64,000 bases of DNA, taken from assembly GCA_041941305.1 (NCBI GenBank), contig JBGTQJ010000010.1, positions 124,001-188,000 on the forward strand. Reading direction: 5' to 3'. The position numbers and the translations under genes are program-made. A model generated the notes under the pieces. It searched no databases, was not told where the DNA came from, and saw only the letters and a program-made list of their open reading frames with translations. Source of the stretch: JANSWP01 sp041941305. Its GTDB lineage: Bacteria > Bacteroidota > Bacteroidia > Chitinophagales > Saprospiraceae. This document shows positions 27,401-35,479 of the stretch, piece after piece. Position 1 is the stretch's first letter; each line of letters starts with the position of its first letter.

Positions 27401-29945
27401 TAATATGGCGGATATTCCTGACCAAATGAATTTGGATGCTGGAGTGTATTCAGTAACCATAACGGATGACAATGACTGTACTGCAGAAAGTACTATCGAA
27501 ATTATGGAACCTGAAGCTTTGGATGTCATCTCAGCTAGCTCCAACATTGCCTGCTTTGGAGGAAATGAAGGAAATCTGTCCGTAATCGTGACAGGCGGGG
27601 TTGCAACAGGCGATTATTTCTTTGATTGGAGTAATGGAGACCAGGGGGCTGGACTAAACGCAATTAATAATCTTTCTGCTGATGATTATTGTGTTACTGT
27701 AACTGATGATAATTCCTGTACCATCACTCTATGTGAGACCATATCTCAACCTGATGAGTTAATATTGTCTACAGTTTCCCAAAATGCTGGATGTAATGGT
27801 GGTACTGAGGGAGCAATTGATTTAACAATACAAGGAGGTACTCAACCATTCGATATCATGTGGAGCAATGGAGAAGTCACTGAGGATATTTCCTCTTTGC
27901 CGGATGGTACCTATAGTGTTATTGTAACAGACTCCAATAATTGTGTACAAAATACGTCCATCGATATTCAAGAAGTAGCAGCAATTGATGTTTCAACCTC
28001 CTCAGAAAATGTAAAATGTAATGGTGGAAATGACGGTTCGATAGATCTTTCCGCAAGTGGAGGAGCAGGAGGCCTGACCTATAGTTGGCAAGGACCCAAT
28101 GGTTTTAGTTCAAATCTTGAGGATCCAATGAGTTTGGCCGCCGGTGATTATTCCGTTACGATTACTGATACAGAAGGGTGTACGGAAACAACAACCCTGA
28201 CCATAACCCAACCATTACTTCCTGTGACTGGAACAATAGATCCAGCAGGAACACTTTGTTTCAATGCTTCCAATGGTTCTGTTATGGTAATTCCTGGAGG
28301 AGGAGTTCCGCCATATATTTATGAATGGTCAAATGGAGCCACCACCCAGAATATCAATAATTTGACCGCTGGTACATATGATGTGACCATTACTGATTCA
28401 AATGATTGTGTTGGTTTTCAATCTACTCAAATTACACAGCAGGCAGAATTGACTTTGACACTTTCACAGCAGGGAGCTTCTTGCTTCAATGGTATGGATG
28501 GAAGTGCTTCAATTACTGGAGTTTTGTACGGGAATACTCCTGCGAATATTAATGATTTTGATATAGACTGGAATAATGGACAAACAGGGACTACTGCAAA
28601 TAATTTGGCGGGTGGTTTGAACTATTCTGTTGTTATAACAGATAGCTTAGGTTGTAGTGCTACTCAAATTATCACCATCGATAATCCCCTGGAAATTGGG
28701 GCAGAAATAACAGCAACAGAAGATGTGAGTTGTTTTGGTGGAAATGATGGTTCTGCAACTATTGCTGGAAACGGAGGAACTTCGCCATATGAATATTTCT
28801 GGAGTGCCAATGCTGGAAATCAGACTTCCGGAACTGCAAATAATCTCCCTGCACAGTCTTTTACGGTAACTGTGACAGATGATTTTGGATGTTCGACCTC
28901 CATACAGGTTAATTTGAACCAACCATTAGAATTGGAGGTTGAATTTGACAATACTAATGTACGGTGTTGGGGACAGGCTACAGGTGCATCAGAAGCTTCT
29001 CTATCGGGTGGAAATCCACCTTATTCACTCACATGGGAAAATGGTCAAATTGGACCAAGTATTGGAGATTTGGCTGCTGGCTATGTCATGGTAACCATTA
29101 CCGATGATAGAGGTTGTACCAAAGTGGATTCAACCGAAATTCGTCAGCCCGAAACACCCTTGGAAACCAATTTTGATGTGACAGATGTGACTTGTCCTGG
29201 ATTCAATGATGGCACCATTACCTTATTTGTTGATGGAGGAACAGAACCATATTTTTATAGTTTGGATGGAATAGATTTTAAGGGATCTGCTACCTTGTTA
29301 GCTTTGGAAAGTGGTTTTTATAATGTAATTATCAGAGATGGAAATGATTGTTTCTTTGAATCAGGTGAAATATTTATAGATGAACCCAATCCCATTGGGT
29401 TAGAACTTGGACCAGATACAACAATAATGTTCGGAGATGATCTTCAATTGGTTCCAGACATACAAAATGCAAATCCTTCTAATCTGAGCTATTTTTGGTG
29501 GGCAAATCACAATGCGGCTGTAATTGATGATTCTGTCAGTATGGCACCAACAGTAATGGTAGATGGTCAAACCACGTTCTATTTGAACATTGTAGATGAG
29601 AATGGATGCCGAGCAGAAGATTTGATAACTGTTTTTGTGAGAAAAGAACGCTCTGTTGTTGTACCAACTGGTTTCACTCCAAATGCTGATGGAGCAAATG
29701 ATATGCTACATGTTCATGGTCAATCAGATATGGTCAATGAAATCAAATTGTTCCAGGTTTTCGATCGCTGGGGCGAATTGGTTTATCAAAGAGAAAACTT
29801 TAGCATCAATGATCTAAATGATGGATGGGATGGTACTTTTCAGGGGGAGGATGCAGAGGCTGGCGTTTACATTTGGCATTTGGTCGTCGAATATATTGAT
29901 GGCATTGAAGAAAGTATGCAGGGACAGACAACATTGATTAGATAA
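24468..29945 (+). CDS. Giant SprB-repeat adhesin with choice-of-anchor L and T9SS type B sorting domains
   Basis: 1825-residue secreted protein. In order: signal peptide (about 1-25); choice-of-anchor L domain (about 35-270) with FRYVFASEEYPEWACSTFNDVFGFFISG; a Calx-beta-like domain (about 275-385, FKLEFPPEEDYVIDYEIIGTAENGIDYETVP); a P-domain-like segment (about 420-570); a fibronectin-like segment (about 625-705); twelve SprB repeats (about 710-1640); and a type B CTD (about 1725-1825) with VVVPTGFTPNADGANDMLHVHG, FQVFDRWGELVYQ and a final QGQTTLIR. The CTD and repeats are close paralogues of the 16.2-21.3 kb adhesin, but the N-terminal half differs, so the two may bind different targets. 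No PorP/SprF gene follows it; the 3' end overlaps a decayed gene by 8 bp. A surface adhesion or gliding role is inferred. Confidence 0.92.
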   Translation: MKEKLNFFKLGIVAALFFASGSLIAQPLEVTDATAPPLTPDALIKNIFLGDGIEVTDVQFEGNPLQVGFFNHALDEIGIDRGIIMSTGRVTTSGTALGVDQVGSTFASTGIVGNIPNPDPDLSAIASSSINDAVKFTIKFKPAADTLRFRYVFASEEYPEWACSTFNDVFGFFISGPGINGPFEFQGENIAIIPGTTLPVAINNIHPQNGGNCPPTFEQFYNDNNNSNNQPVYDGFLDVFTAQAIVTPCEEYTIKLMITDVGDDIFDSGVFLEAKSFGTGTLNVDIATVSIDGSVAEGCTPGEINFKLEFPPEEDYVIDYEIIGTAENGIDYETVPTNLIIPAGDTMVSVPLIAFADGIPEGVEHIGIDVQRDVCTRDTFYIFIRENELLPPELPVDTSMCLGDTIGVNGEVPIDLPGPITFSNDADLILSDEGTTISEIVVDSIIPDIFGPGILSSVCFNIQHKWVDDLDIYLVAPGGRFIELSSDNGANCDDYIGTCFTESAGMPINFLPVGFTCGPGENPPFNGEFLPEGVWSDLYGASTNGTWQLLIIDDSQGFQGTLLDWSITFEPVYKVFYEWTPTDGLSCTDCPNPDMFPNQPTTYTLTVTDTYGCEVSDSIFISSISTLPPPVISCPTLSNTEITYTWDEVTGASGYLVNVNGTGWVSPTDSLSHTITGLSINDTLSIQVQGISNCSGQIGTASCWTLDCNPPVLQLENSKEPSCFLGNDGSIQVLGSGGSGNGFIYSLGGETNDTGIFSDLSAGMYTITVTDDFDCSGTIDVELFQPANLQLIEIVVDSISCEEGSDGSVTVEVIGGVGPYTYNWDNFGMDSIYSNLSQGLFDVTVTDINGCQAVTSVELTDPPPISLGLSSVPATCFGFSDGSATINPMDGQAPYSFLWDGNAGNQNSQTAVDLTSGSYFVTVTDNKGCQSIALVAVGQPTELIPTIDGTDLNCNNDGSGTVSIDHVGGTGPFSYEWSNMADIPDQMNLDAGVYSVTITDDNDCTAESTIEIMEPEALDVISASSNIACFGGNEGNLSVIVTGGVATGDYFFDWSNGDQGAGLNAINNLSADDYCVTVTDDNSCTITLCETISQPDELILSTVSQNAGCNGGTEGAIDLTIQGGTQPFDIMWSNGEVTEDISSLPDGTYSVIVTDSNNCVQNTSIDIQEVAAIDVSTSSENVKCNGGNDGSIDLSASGGAGGLTYSWQGPNGFSSNLEDPMSLAAGDYSVTITDTEGCTETTTLTITQPLLPVTGTIDPAGTLCFNASNGSVMVIPGGGVPPYIYEWSNGATTQNINNLTAGTYDVTITDSNDCVGFQSTQITQQAELTLTLSQQGASCFNGMDGSASITGVLYGNTPANINDFDIDWNNGQTGTTANNLAGGLNYSVVITDSLGCSATQIITIDNPLEIGAEITATEDVSCFGGNDGSATIAGNGGTSPYEYFWSANAGNQTSGTANNLPAQSFTVTVTDDFGCSTSIQVNLNQPLELEVEFDNTNVRCWGQATGASEASLSGGNPPYSLTWENGQIGPSIGDLAAGYVMVTITDDRGCTKVDSTEIRQPETPLETNFDVTDVTCPGFNDGTITLFVDGGTEPYFYSLDGIDFKGSATLLALESGFYNVIIRDGNDCFFESGEIFIDEPNPIGLELGPDTTIMFGDDLQLVPDIQNANPSNLSYFWWANHNAAVIDDSVSMAPTVMVDGQTTFYLNIVDENGCRAEDLITVFVRKERSVVVPTGFTPNADGANDMLHVHGQSDMVNEIKLFQVFDRWGELVYQRENFSINDLNDGWDGTFQGEDAEAGVYIWHLVVEYIDGIEESMQGQTTLIR

Positions 29946-30550
29946 GATTAACGTCTAATGATAATAATAATCCTTTTGGTTTTGGTTTTACCTCGTATTT
30001 TCCAATAGTTCCCTTAGCAATAACAAAGGCATAGGGCAGGTGAGTGGCTTTCATCCGTCCATTGGCAGCTTGTATGCAGAGAGCAATTTGTTTGTCTGTT
30101 TGTTGGAGGTTTTTCGTTTCAATTTGCAGCATCCTTAAAAAGTCGTGTGTAATCTGACCCATTAACTTGTGTTGCGAGGCATCATTGAGCCGAGGTTCCC
30201 CAGACCAGGAAATGAGCATAAGTATCGGAATATGAAAATAAGCAACAGCGATGTCAATGGATTAACCGCATATCCTAAGCCAGAGTTTTAAAAATGACGA
30301 CAGGTTTCCTACCAGCCAAGTATGCGCCTGCAGCAATAGCCACGGCTTCCCCTTCATTATTGGCAGCGATATATCGAACTTCGTTCCTATTAATTACACA
30401 ATTAATTAGAGGTTTTAAGAAGGAGCAAGGGACTCCCACAAAAGGACCGAACCTTTGGTGGATTAAATTATTGATGAAATTTTCCTGTGATGACATATCA
30501 GGGATTCCTTTCTGTGATGTGTTTTCAGGATCGAAGAAAGCGTTCTTCAT
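29938..30550 (-). pseudogene. ppd: Frameshifted, truncated phosphonopyruvate decarboxylase
   Basis: The intact enzyme converts phosphonopyruvate to phosphonoacetaldehyde with TPP. Only its N-terminal (Pyr) domain remains, split over three frames. Frame 1 (from ATG 30550): RFGPFVGVPCSFLKPLI, YIAANNEGEAVAIAAGAYLAG, KPVVIF, ending at a TAG at 30275. Frame 2 then continues as NSGLGYAVNPLTS; one added base in the A4 run at 30286-30289 restores it. Frame 3 continues as VAYFHIPILMLISWSGEP, shifted near 30249, and runs through PYAFVIAKGTIGKYEVK to a stop at 29938, inside the 3' end of the neighbouring adhesin. The C-terminal TPP-binding half (about 200 residues) is absent. The start overlaps the PEP mutase stop by 26 bp, as in an original operon. 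Two frameshifts plus truncation argue for decay rather than a read error. Confidence 0.85.
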
Positions 30551-31394
30551 TTTTCTTTAGTTCAAACATTCCCTGTAGCTCGAATACCTCTTTTAGAGAA
30601 GCGATTTTGTTTTCCACGCTTTCTGTAGAATCAGTCTCCAAAATTTCTTGAAAGACAGCCTTGATAGCTTGAATACTTGCCCGCAAGCCATGATTGGCAT
30701 AAATGACCATTTTGACTCCCAGTGATTCCAGCATTTGACTGGTAATTGAATAGTAAGTGGTTGGCACCACAACCAAAGGTACCTTGCCTTTCCAAGCCTG
30801 AACAAAATCAATAATCGGCTTAGGGTTCTTGGTTTTGTGATGAATTAGTATAGCATCTGCACCTGCTTCCTGATAGGCATAAGACCGTTTTAGTGCTTCC
30901 TCTTTTCCCCACCCTGCAATCAATGCTTCCACACGAGCCATGACCATGAAATCAGGGTCGCGCTGAACTTTCTTTGCCGCCATAATTTTGCCAGAAAACT
31001 CAGTAATAGAAGCCAACTCCTGGCGACCGGGAATAAAGCTATTCATTTTAGGAAAGCGCTTATCCTCTATGCAAACTGCTGCAATACCAGCGGCTTCATA
31101 CTTTTGAACCATATGGATTACATTATTTGAATTGCCGTATCCAGTATCACAATCCGCAATCACAGGAATTTTGACATTTTCGGCCATTGATGCTGCTATT
31201 GCCAGATATTCTGTCATCGTCAAAATGTTGGCGTCCGGTACAGCAAAAGATGCCGAAATCTCTAAACCGCTTGACCATACGCCATCGAATCCCGCCCGTT
31301 CAGCCAGTTTTGCTCCTAAGGCATTATGTGCGCCTACCAGGCGAATAATCCCTGGTGCGGCAAAACGTTCTCGTAGTTTTCTTTTTACATTCAT
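30525..31394 (-). CDS. pepM: Phosphoenolpyruvate mutase
   Basis: Rearranges phosphoenolpyruvate to phosphonopyruvate, the first C-P bond-forming step of nearly all phosphonate biosynthesis. The 289 residues form a TIM barrel of the PEP mutase/isocitrate lyase superfamily. Residues expected for the mutase are present: Asp81 and Asp83 in ADCDTGYGNSNN, Glu110 and the loop EDKRFPKMNS with Lys116, Asn118 and Ser119. That EDKxFPKxNS loop distinguishes true mutases from methylisocitrate lyase or oxaloacetase relatives. No frameshift is seen. The next step, phosphonopyruvate decarboxylase, is broken just downstream. As the mutase equilibrium strongly favours PEP, the protein alone could not drive phosphonate synthesis unless another decarboxylase exists elsewhere. 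Confidence 0.9.
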   Translation of the reverse strand: MNVKRKLRERFAAPGIIRLVGAHNALGAKLAERAGFDGVWSSGLEISASFAVPDANILTMTEYLAIAASMAENVKIPVIADCDTGYGNSNNVIHMVQKYEAAGIAAVCIEDKRFPKMNSFIPGRQELASITEFSGKIMAAKKVQRDPDFMVMARVEALIAGWGKEEALKRSYAYQEAGADAILIHHKTKNPKPIIDFVQAWKGKVPLVVVPTTYYSITSQMLESLGVKMVIYANHGLRASIQAIKAVFQEILETDSTESVENKIASLKEVFELQGMFELKKNEERFLRS

Positions 31395-31468
31395 AGTTTT
31401 TTGCCAATTATAACCGTTAAAAAATCTATAATAAGTCTAAGGGGATAAAAAAGTGATTTTAAACTTGT

Positions 31469-31533
31469 CAGACGACAGACCGCTTTGCTGTTAAGCGCAG
31501 GAGTGGTTTGTCGTCTGAGAGCAAAGCGGTCTG
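31469..31533. repeat. Two overlapping inverted repeats upstream of pepM
   Basis: Pair A: cagacgacagacc (31469-31481) with ggtttgtcgtctg (31505-31517), one G-T-type mismatch. Pair B: cagaccgctttgct (31476-31489) with agcaaagcggtctg (31520-31533), perfect over 14 bp. The two left arms share six bases, so the hairpins exclude each other. The segment is more GC-rich than its surroundings. It lies between the outer-membrane protein stop and pepM start (both minus) and may be a dispersed repeat or a switchable terminator. Confidence 0.6.
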
Positions 31534-31608
31534 AATTCTCCGGGCAAAATTTACCCCTTCAAAAGTATATCTCTTTTGACATACCCTTAGTCCTTTTCGG
31601 TAGTTTGG

Positions 31609-32802
31609 TCAAAGAACGTCGAAATAAAAGCTAAACCCCAGATCAAAACTTACTGCCTTTTTTTCCAAAATTCCATAAATAAGTTCTTCATATCTTTTTA
31701 CTGGATGCAAAAAATTAATTTGGGTTTTCACATCCAATTTGACATTAGGCGCAATGAAAAAATTGAATTCCGTAAGGCCAATTAGGGCTATTTTCTCTTC
31801 AAAAGTGAAGTTTTTCCAATAGCTAACTTCCAAACCCATTAGAACTATCAATTTTCTAAAAACGTGATTTACGCCAAGCATGAACCCCGTTGAAAAGTGA
31901 TCGTTTTTTGTAATCCTGGAATCCCTGTCTCTCCTTGTATTTGAATATTGAATTCTAAATCGAGGTGTAATAAATGAATTTTTTAAAATTGGCAGGTACC
32001 ACTGAAGACGAGGTTCGTATCTGAAAAAAGATCGATCAATAATGCTACTTTCCCGATAAAAAATGAAGGACAATATATTTTCAAAAAGCAATTTGTCTGA
32101 AAGGAAAATTGAAAACTCAGGCTGAAAAATAGAAGGCAATCCTCCTTTAAATAAATTTTGAAAGCTTAGGAGGCCTTTAGGATTCATACTCCAGGTTCCT
32201 TTTTTAGGGAAAAATTCGCGTGCATCAAATTGGTGATTTTTGTTGGCAAAAGACCCAAAAACGATCATCCCTGAAGAAAGAAATAAATTATTGAAACTTT
32301 TGAAATTGTAACGAATGGAGGTTTCAATTGCGATATTTTCGGTTAACAAAAAATTAGCTCCAAATCCAAATCGTATTTCGTCTTTAAAAAATTTGCTTCG
32401 AAAAGAAGGGTTGAAAGAGCCATGATCTACATCAAACAAATATTCCAGCTCGAAAAATCCGCCAAGCTTCCTGTCTTCTAACAGGCTGAAATAAAACCTG
32501 GTAGAAAGACCTGCACCAATATCCTGCAATTCTTGACTGGAAAAAGTAGGAAATATTTCGTTTTCAAGCTCTGTGATTTCTTGATCGAATCTGAAGAACA
32601 ATTGAAAACCTACAGAAATGAAGTCATTTACAAAATAGCTAGCTTTGGGAAATACAGCACCCTGTATTTTACTTCCAAAATCATCCTCAAAAATATGCTG
32701 AAATCTTGCGGAACCATCAAATACAATTGATCCCGCTTTGGGTTGACAAAAGCAACTAAAGCCAACCAGACAAAAGAGAAAAATAGAATTTAATTGTTTC
32801 AT
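31609..32802 (-). CDS. Outer membrane beta-barrel protein, unidentified
   Basis: 397 residues with a signal peptide (about 1-20, ending CFCQ). The mature part alternates hydrophobic/aromatic strands with short polar turns throughout, for example FISVGFQLFFRF, IRFGFGANFLL, IAIETSIRYNF, FITPRFRIQYSN and a terminal VSFDLGFSFYFDVL ending on an aromatic-rich strand, as outer-membrane barrels do. No named family is recognised. It lies 31 bp downstream of the YfhO-like gene on the same strand, so the two are probably co-transcribed. Function unknown; a porin-like or structural role is a guess. Confidence 0.68.
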   Translation of the reverse strand: MKQLNSIFLFCLVGFSCFCQPKAGSIVFDGSARFQHIFEDDFGSKIQGAVFPKASYFVNDFISVGFQLFFRFDQEITELENEIFPTFSSQELQDIGAGLSTRFYFSLLEDRKLGGFFELEYLFDVDHGSFNPSFRSKFFKDEIRFGFGANFLLTENIAIETSIRYNFKSFNNLFLSSGMIVFGSFANKNHQFDAREFFPKKGTWSMNPKGLLSFQNLFKGGLPSIFQPEFSIFLSDKLLFENILSFIFYRESSIIDRSFFRYEPRLQWYLPILKNSFITPRFRIQYSNTRRDRDSRITKNDHFSTGFMLGVNHVFRKLIVLMGLEVSYWKNFTFEEKIALIGLTEFNFFIAPNVKLDVKTQINFLHPVKRYEELIYGILEKKAVSFDLGFSFYFDVL

Positions 32803-32833
32803 TGTCAGCGTGTTAAATGACAGACAATCTATA

Positions 32834-35356
32834 TTACTTTTTTTTCTTTAAATTTTTCTTCTTTCGTGTTGTTTTTTGAATAGCTGCCTTAACTTCGGGT
32901 TCAGGCAGGTTTTTTGAATCTGGAACCTCATTGTGTTTAAAAAATAAAAACAAGGCACCCAAAACACCTAAGATCACAATAATTGAGGCTATCATGGATA
33001 TGGTTTCTCCAGAATAATAGGAAGTAGGTTCAAAAACCATTTTTAATTCATGATTTCCAGCTGGTACTTTTGCAGCTCGAAGCAGGAAATTTGCTTTAAT
33101 GAAATCATCCATCGGTTCTCCATCCAGAAACATCTTCCAACCTTTTGATGGAGGATAATAAATTTCAGAAAAAACAGCTAACTGATCCCTATTTGCATTG
33201 TACTGATATACCATTTCGTCCGGATGGTAGGAAGTCAACCTTATTGAAGCTGTAGAATCAAATTGTAAATTAAATCCTTCCAGTGCTTCTGCATATTTTT
33301 TTTGAATGATAGCTTTTTCCCCTGGATTAAAATTAGCGATGGCTTCGATTTCCTGATCTCCATTATCAACCACTTCATAAGAAGGAACGAACCATGCATT
33401 GCCCAATGCCTCTGGGTTTGCAGAAGGAGGACCTTGCCCAGTAATAAAGTATTTGACATTCAGCATTCCATAAATGTGCATACTGGACTGGATATTCATT
33501 AAATATTTTTCAAATACTTCCTGAATTCGCATCAATTTCGCAGCATGGTAGCCACCAATGCTTTTATGGTGATAGGAAGTTCTCGCATTGCTCCAAGGAT
33601 TACCAGATCGAAAATCAGCTACTCTATAATGTAAATCAGGATCTGCCATAATTTGCTTATCGGCATCCGTGGCTGCTACAATTTGGTTCACCTGGTTTTT
33701 GTCTAACCAACTTTCTTCAGAAATAAATCTTTTGCTTATTGAAAATCCATCAATGAACACCAACAAACCAACCATTACAATTCCAATAATAGGTTTCCAG
33801 TTATTTTTTAAACTAAACCACAAAGCTGCAAAAGTAAGCCCTGCAAACAACAGCGATCGGAATGCATCAGATCTCAACAAACCAGCCCTGTCTTCAGCCA
33901 ATGCAGCTGCTACTTCTGGGGGAAAGTCGCCTTCAGAAATTCCATAATCCAAACCAAAGCTGATTAGCAATCCCAAAATCAATAAACCCCCAGTAGTCAT
34001 TCCTGCTTTTTTAAGGGCATCCCATTTCTCTTCCTTTGTTACATTATTGCTAAATAATTCTTGCAAACCTAGCATCCCCAAAAGTGCTACAAAGAGGCTC
34101 GTTACCCCCAAAACCATTGTTACCGCTCGAAACTTATTGAACATTGGGAAGTAATCTGCCATGAAGTAATTGAACAATTTGAAATTTTCACCCCAAGCCA
34201 GGAATATGGTCAGTATTGTAGCTCCAATGCACCACCATTTTATGGCTCCTTTGACCAAGAAACTACCGAGAAAGAAAAGGAGAACCAGGACAATTCCCAA
34301 ATAGGCAGGACCTCCGGTAAAAGGTTGAGGTCCCCAATAGTGATTGGCCTGGCGGGCTAATTGATTGGCTTGTTCAGGATTTCCCATTCTTTGCAATGCA
34401 GCTAAAGTGGCAGAAGATCTATCAGCCGCAAATAATTCTGTACTTGACCCTCCTACGTAATTGGGAATGAGCAGATTGAAAGTTTCCAATTTGCCGTAGC
34501 TCCAGTCAAAGATGTATTCTTTTGACAAACCATCTTCCCCAGCAACAGAACCACTGGAGCCTACTTTATTCGTTAACTCTGATTTACCTCGGATAGTCTC
34601 TTGTGCATATTCATAAGTTGTCCATAATCGACCTGTACTGGTGGCTACACCCAGAAGACCTGCTAAAACCAGTACTCCAGATGCTTTAAAGAAATGAGGT
34701 AAATCTTGATTTTTATAAGCATTGTAGAAAAGAATTATCCCCAATAATCCAAGGGCAATAGAGAAGTAATAGGTGATTTGAAGGTGGTTTGCATAGACTT
34801 GAAGTCCCATAAAAAATGCAAACAGCGCACCACCCAATAAATACTTTTTCCGATAGGCTAATAGGACGCCTGAAAGCATTGGAGCCATGTAAGCGAGTGC
34901 AACTAACTTAGTTGAATGACCCGCCAGGAACAAATCCATATAATAGGCGGACAAACCTAAACCCAATGATCCCACAATGGCAATCCGGAGGTCTACCTTC
35001 ATAGTTATCATCAGGATATAAAAACCAAACATGATTAAAAGAACCGTTTTATGTGGAGGTTTAACCGATTTTCCTAAAAAGATGGTATTAAAAACAGTTT
35101 TAATTGGGCTATTCGTAATGTACTTAATTTGATAGGTAGGCATTCCTCCAAACATGCTGTTCGTCCAAAGCGGATATTCACCAGTTTCCTCATACACTTT
35201 TGTCATTTCAGCATACATGCCGCCTGCTTGAATATTGTCCGATTGTTGGAGCACTTTTCCATCAAATACATATGGTTTGAAAAGAAAACAGGCAACTATG
35301 GCAAAGAATAAATAGGCACCTAAATGGGGGAGTAATTTTTTCAATGTAGCTATCAT
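32834..35356 (-). CDS. YfhO-family multispanning membrane protein
   Basis: 840 residues with about 13 TM helices, a large extracytoplasmic C-terminal domain (about 540-760), one more TM helix near 785-805 and a lysine-rich tail ending KKKNLKKKK. The N-terminus (LFKPYVFDGKVLQQSDNIQAGGMYAEMTKVYEETGEYPLWTNSMFGGMPTYQI) and SEIYYPPSKGWKMFLDGE near the end match the YfhO family. In Gram-positives YfhO links to glycosylation of lipoteichoic acid with GtcA/CsbB partners and to membrane glycosyltransferase-like folds; in Bacteroidota its substrate is unproven. A TACCTTTG -7 element lies 24 bp upstream. It heads a two-gene unit with the outer-membrane protein. Confidence 0.85.
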   Translation of the reverse strand: MIATLKKLLPHLGAYLFFAIVACFLFKPYVFDGKVLQQSDNIQAGGMYAEMTKVYEETGEYPLWTNSMFGGMPTYQIKYITNSPIKTVFNTIFLGKSVKPPHKTVLLIMFGFYILMITMKVDLRIAIVGSLGLGLSAYYMDLFLAGHSTKLVALAYMAPMLSGVLLAYRKKYLLGGALFAFFMGLQVYANHLQITYYFSIALGLLGIILFYNAYKNQDLPHFFKASGVLVLAGLLGVATSTGRLWTTYEYAQETIRGKSELTNKVGSSGSVAGEDGLSKEYIFDWSYGKLETFNLLIPNYVGGSSTELFAADRSSATLAALQRMGNPEQANQLARQANHYWGPQPFTGGPAYLGIVLVLLFFLGSFLVKGAIKWWCIGATILTIFLAWGENFKLFNYFMADYFPMFNKFRAVTMVLGVTSLFVALLGMLGLQELFSNNVTKEEKWDALKKAGMTTGGLLILGLLISFGLDYGISEGDFPPEVAAALAEDRAGLLRSDAFRSLLFAGLTFAALWFSLKNNWKPIIGIVMVGLLVFIDGFSISKRFISEESWLDKNQVNQIVAATDADKQIMADPDLHYRVADFRSGNPWSNARTSYHHKSIGGYHAAKLMRIQEVFEKYLMNIQSSMHIYGMLNVKYFITGQGPPSANPEALGNAWFVPSYEVVDNGDQEIEAIANFNPGEKAIIQKKYAEALEGFNLQFDSTASIRLTSYHPDEMVYQYNANRDQLAVFSEIYYPPSKGWKMFLDGEPMDDFIKANFLLRAAKVPAGNHELKMVFEPTSYYSGETISMIASIIVILGVLGALFLFFKHNEVPDSKNLPEPEVKAAIQKTTRKKKNLKKKK

Positions 35357-35379
35357 AAAGAGGATTGATTTTTGGCTGC

Positions 35380-35387
35380 CAAAGGTA
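35380..35387 (-). promoter_or_regulatory. -7 element for the YfhO-like gene
   Basis: TACCTTTG on the minus strand, 23 bp before the ATG at 35356. Consistent with a short leader for the two-gene unit. No clear -33 site seen. Confidence 0.5.
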
Positions 35388-35465
35388 AGAAAAGTTTGTA
35401 GAGTTAAGCCTTATGTTTTTGTTGATTGGGTTTTTGAAAATTCTCAATTGGTTTTTGAAATTCAA

Positions 35466-35473
35466 TACATTTG
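35466..35473 (+). promoter_or_regulatory. -7 element giving a near-leaderless GT2 transcript
   Basis: TACATTTG on the plus strand ends only 6 bp before the ATG at 35480, so transcription should start at or within a base or two of the start codon. A TTG in the 15 bp upstream spacer could serve as -33. Confidence 0.5.
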
Positions 35474-35479
35474 CGACAA

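Noticed and set aside
16207..29945. CRISPR array or tandem-repeat expansion
   Set aside because: The repetition is at protein level (SprB repeats of about 80-90 residues with low DNA identity), with no short identical repeats and spacers.
30275..30550. A small stand-alone 91-residue gene, or a read error only
   Set aside because: Its sequence matches the beginning of Ppd; two separate shifts and the missing C-terminal half make a single read error an insufficient explanation.
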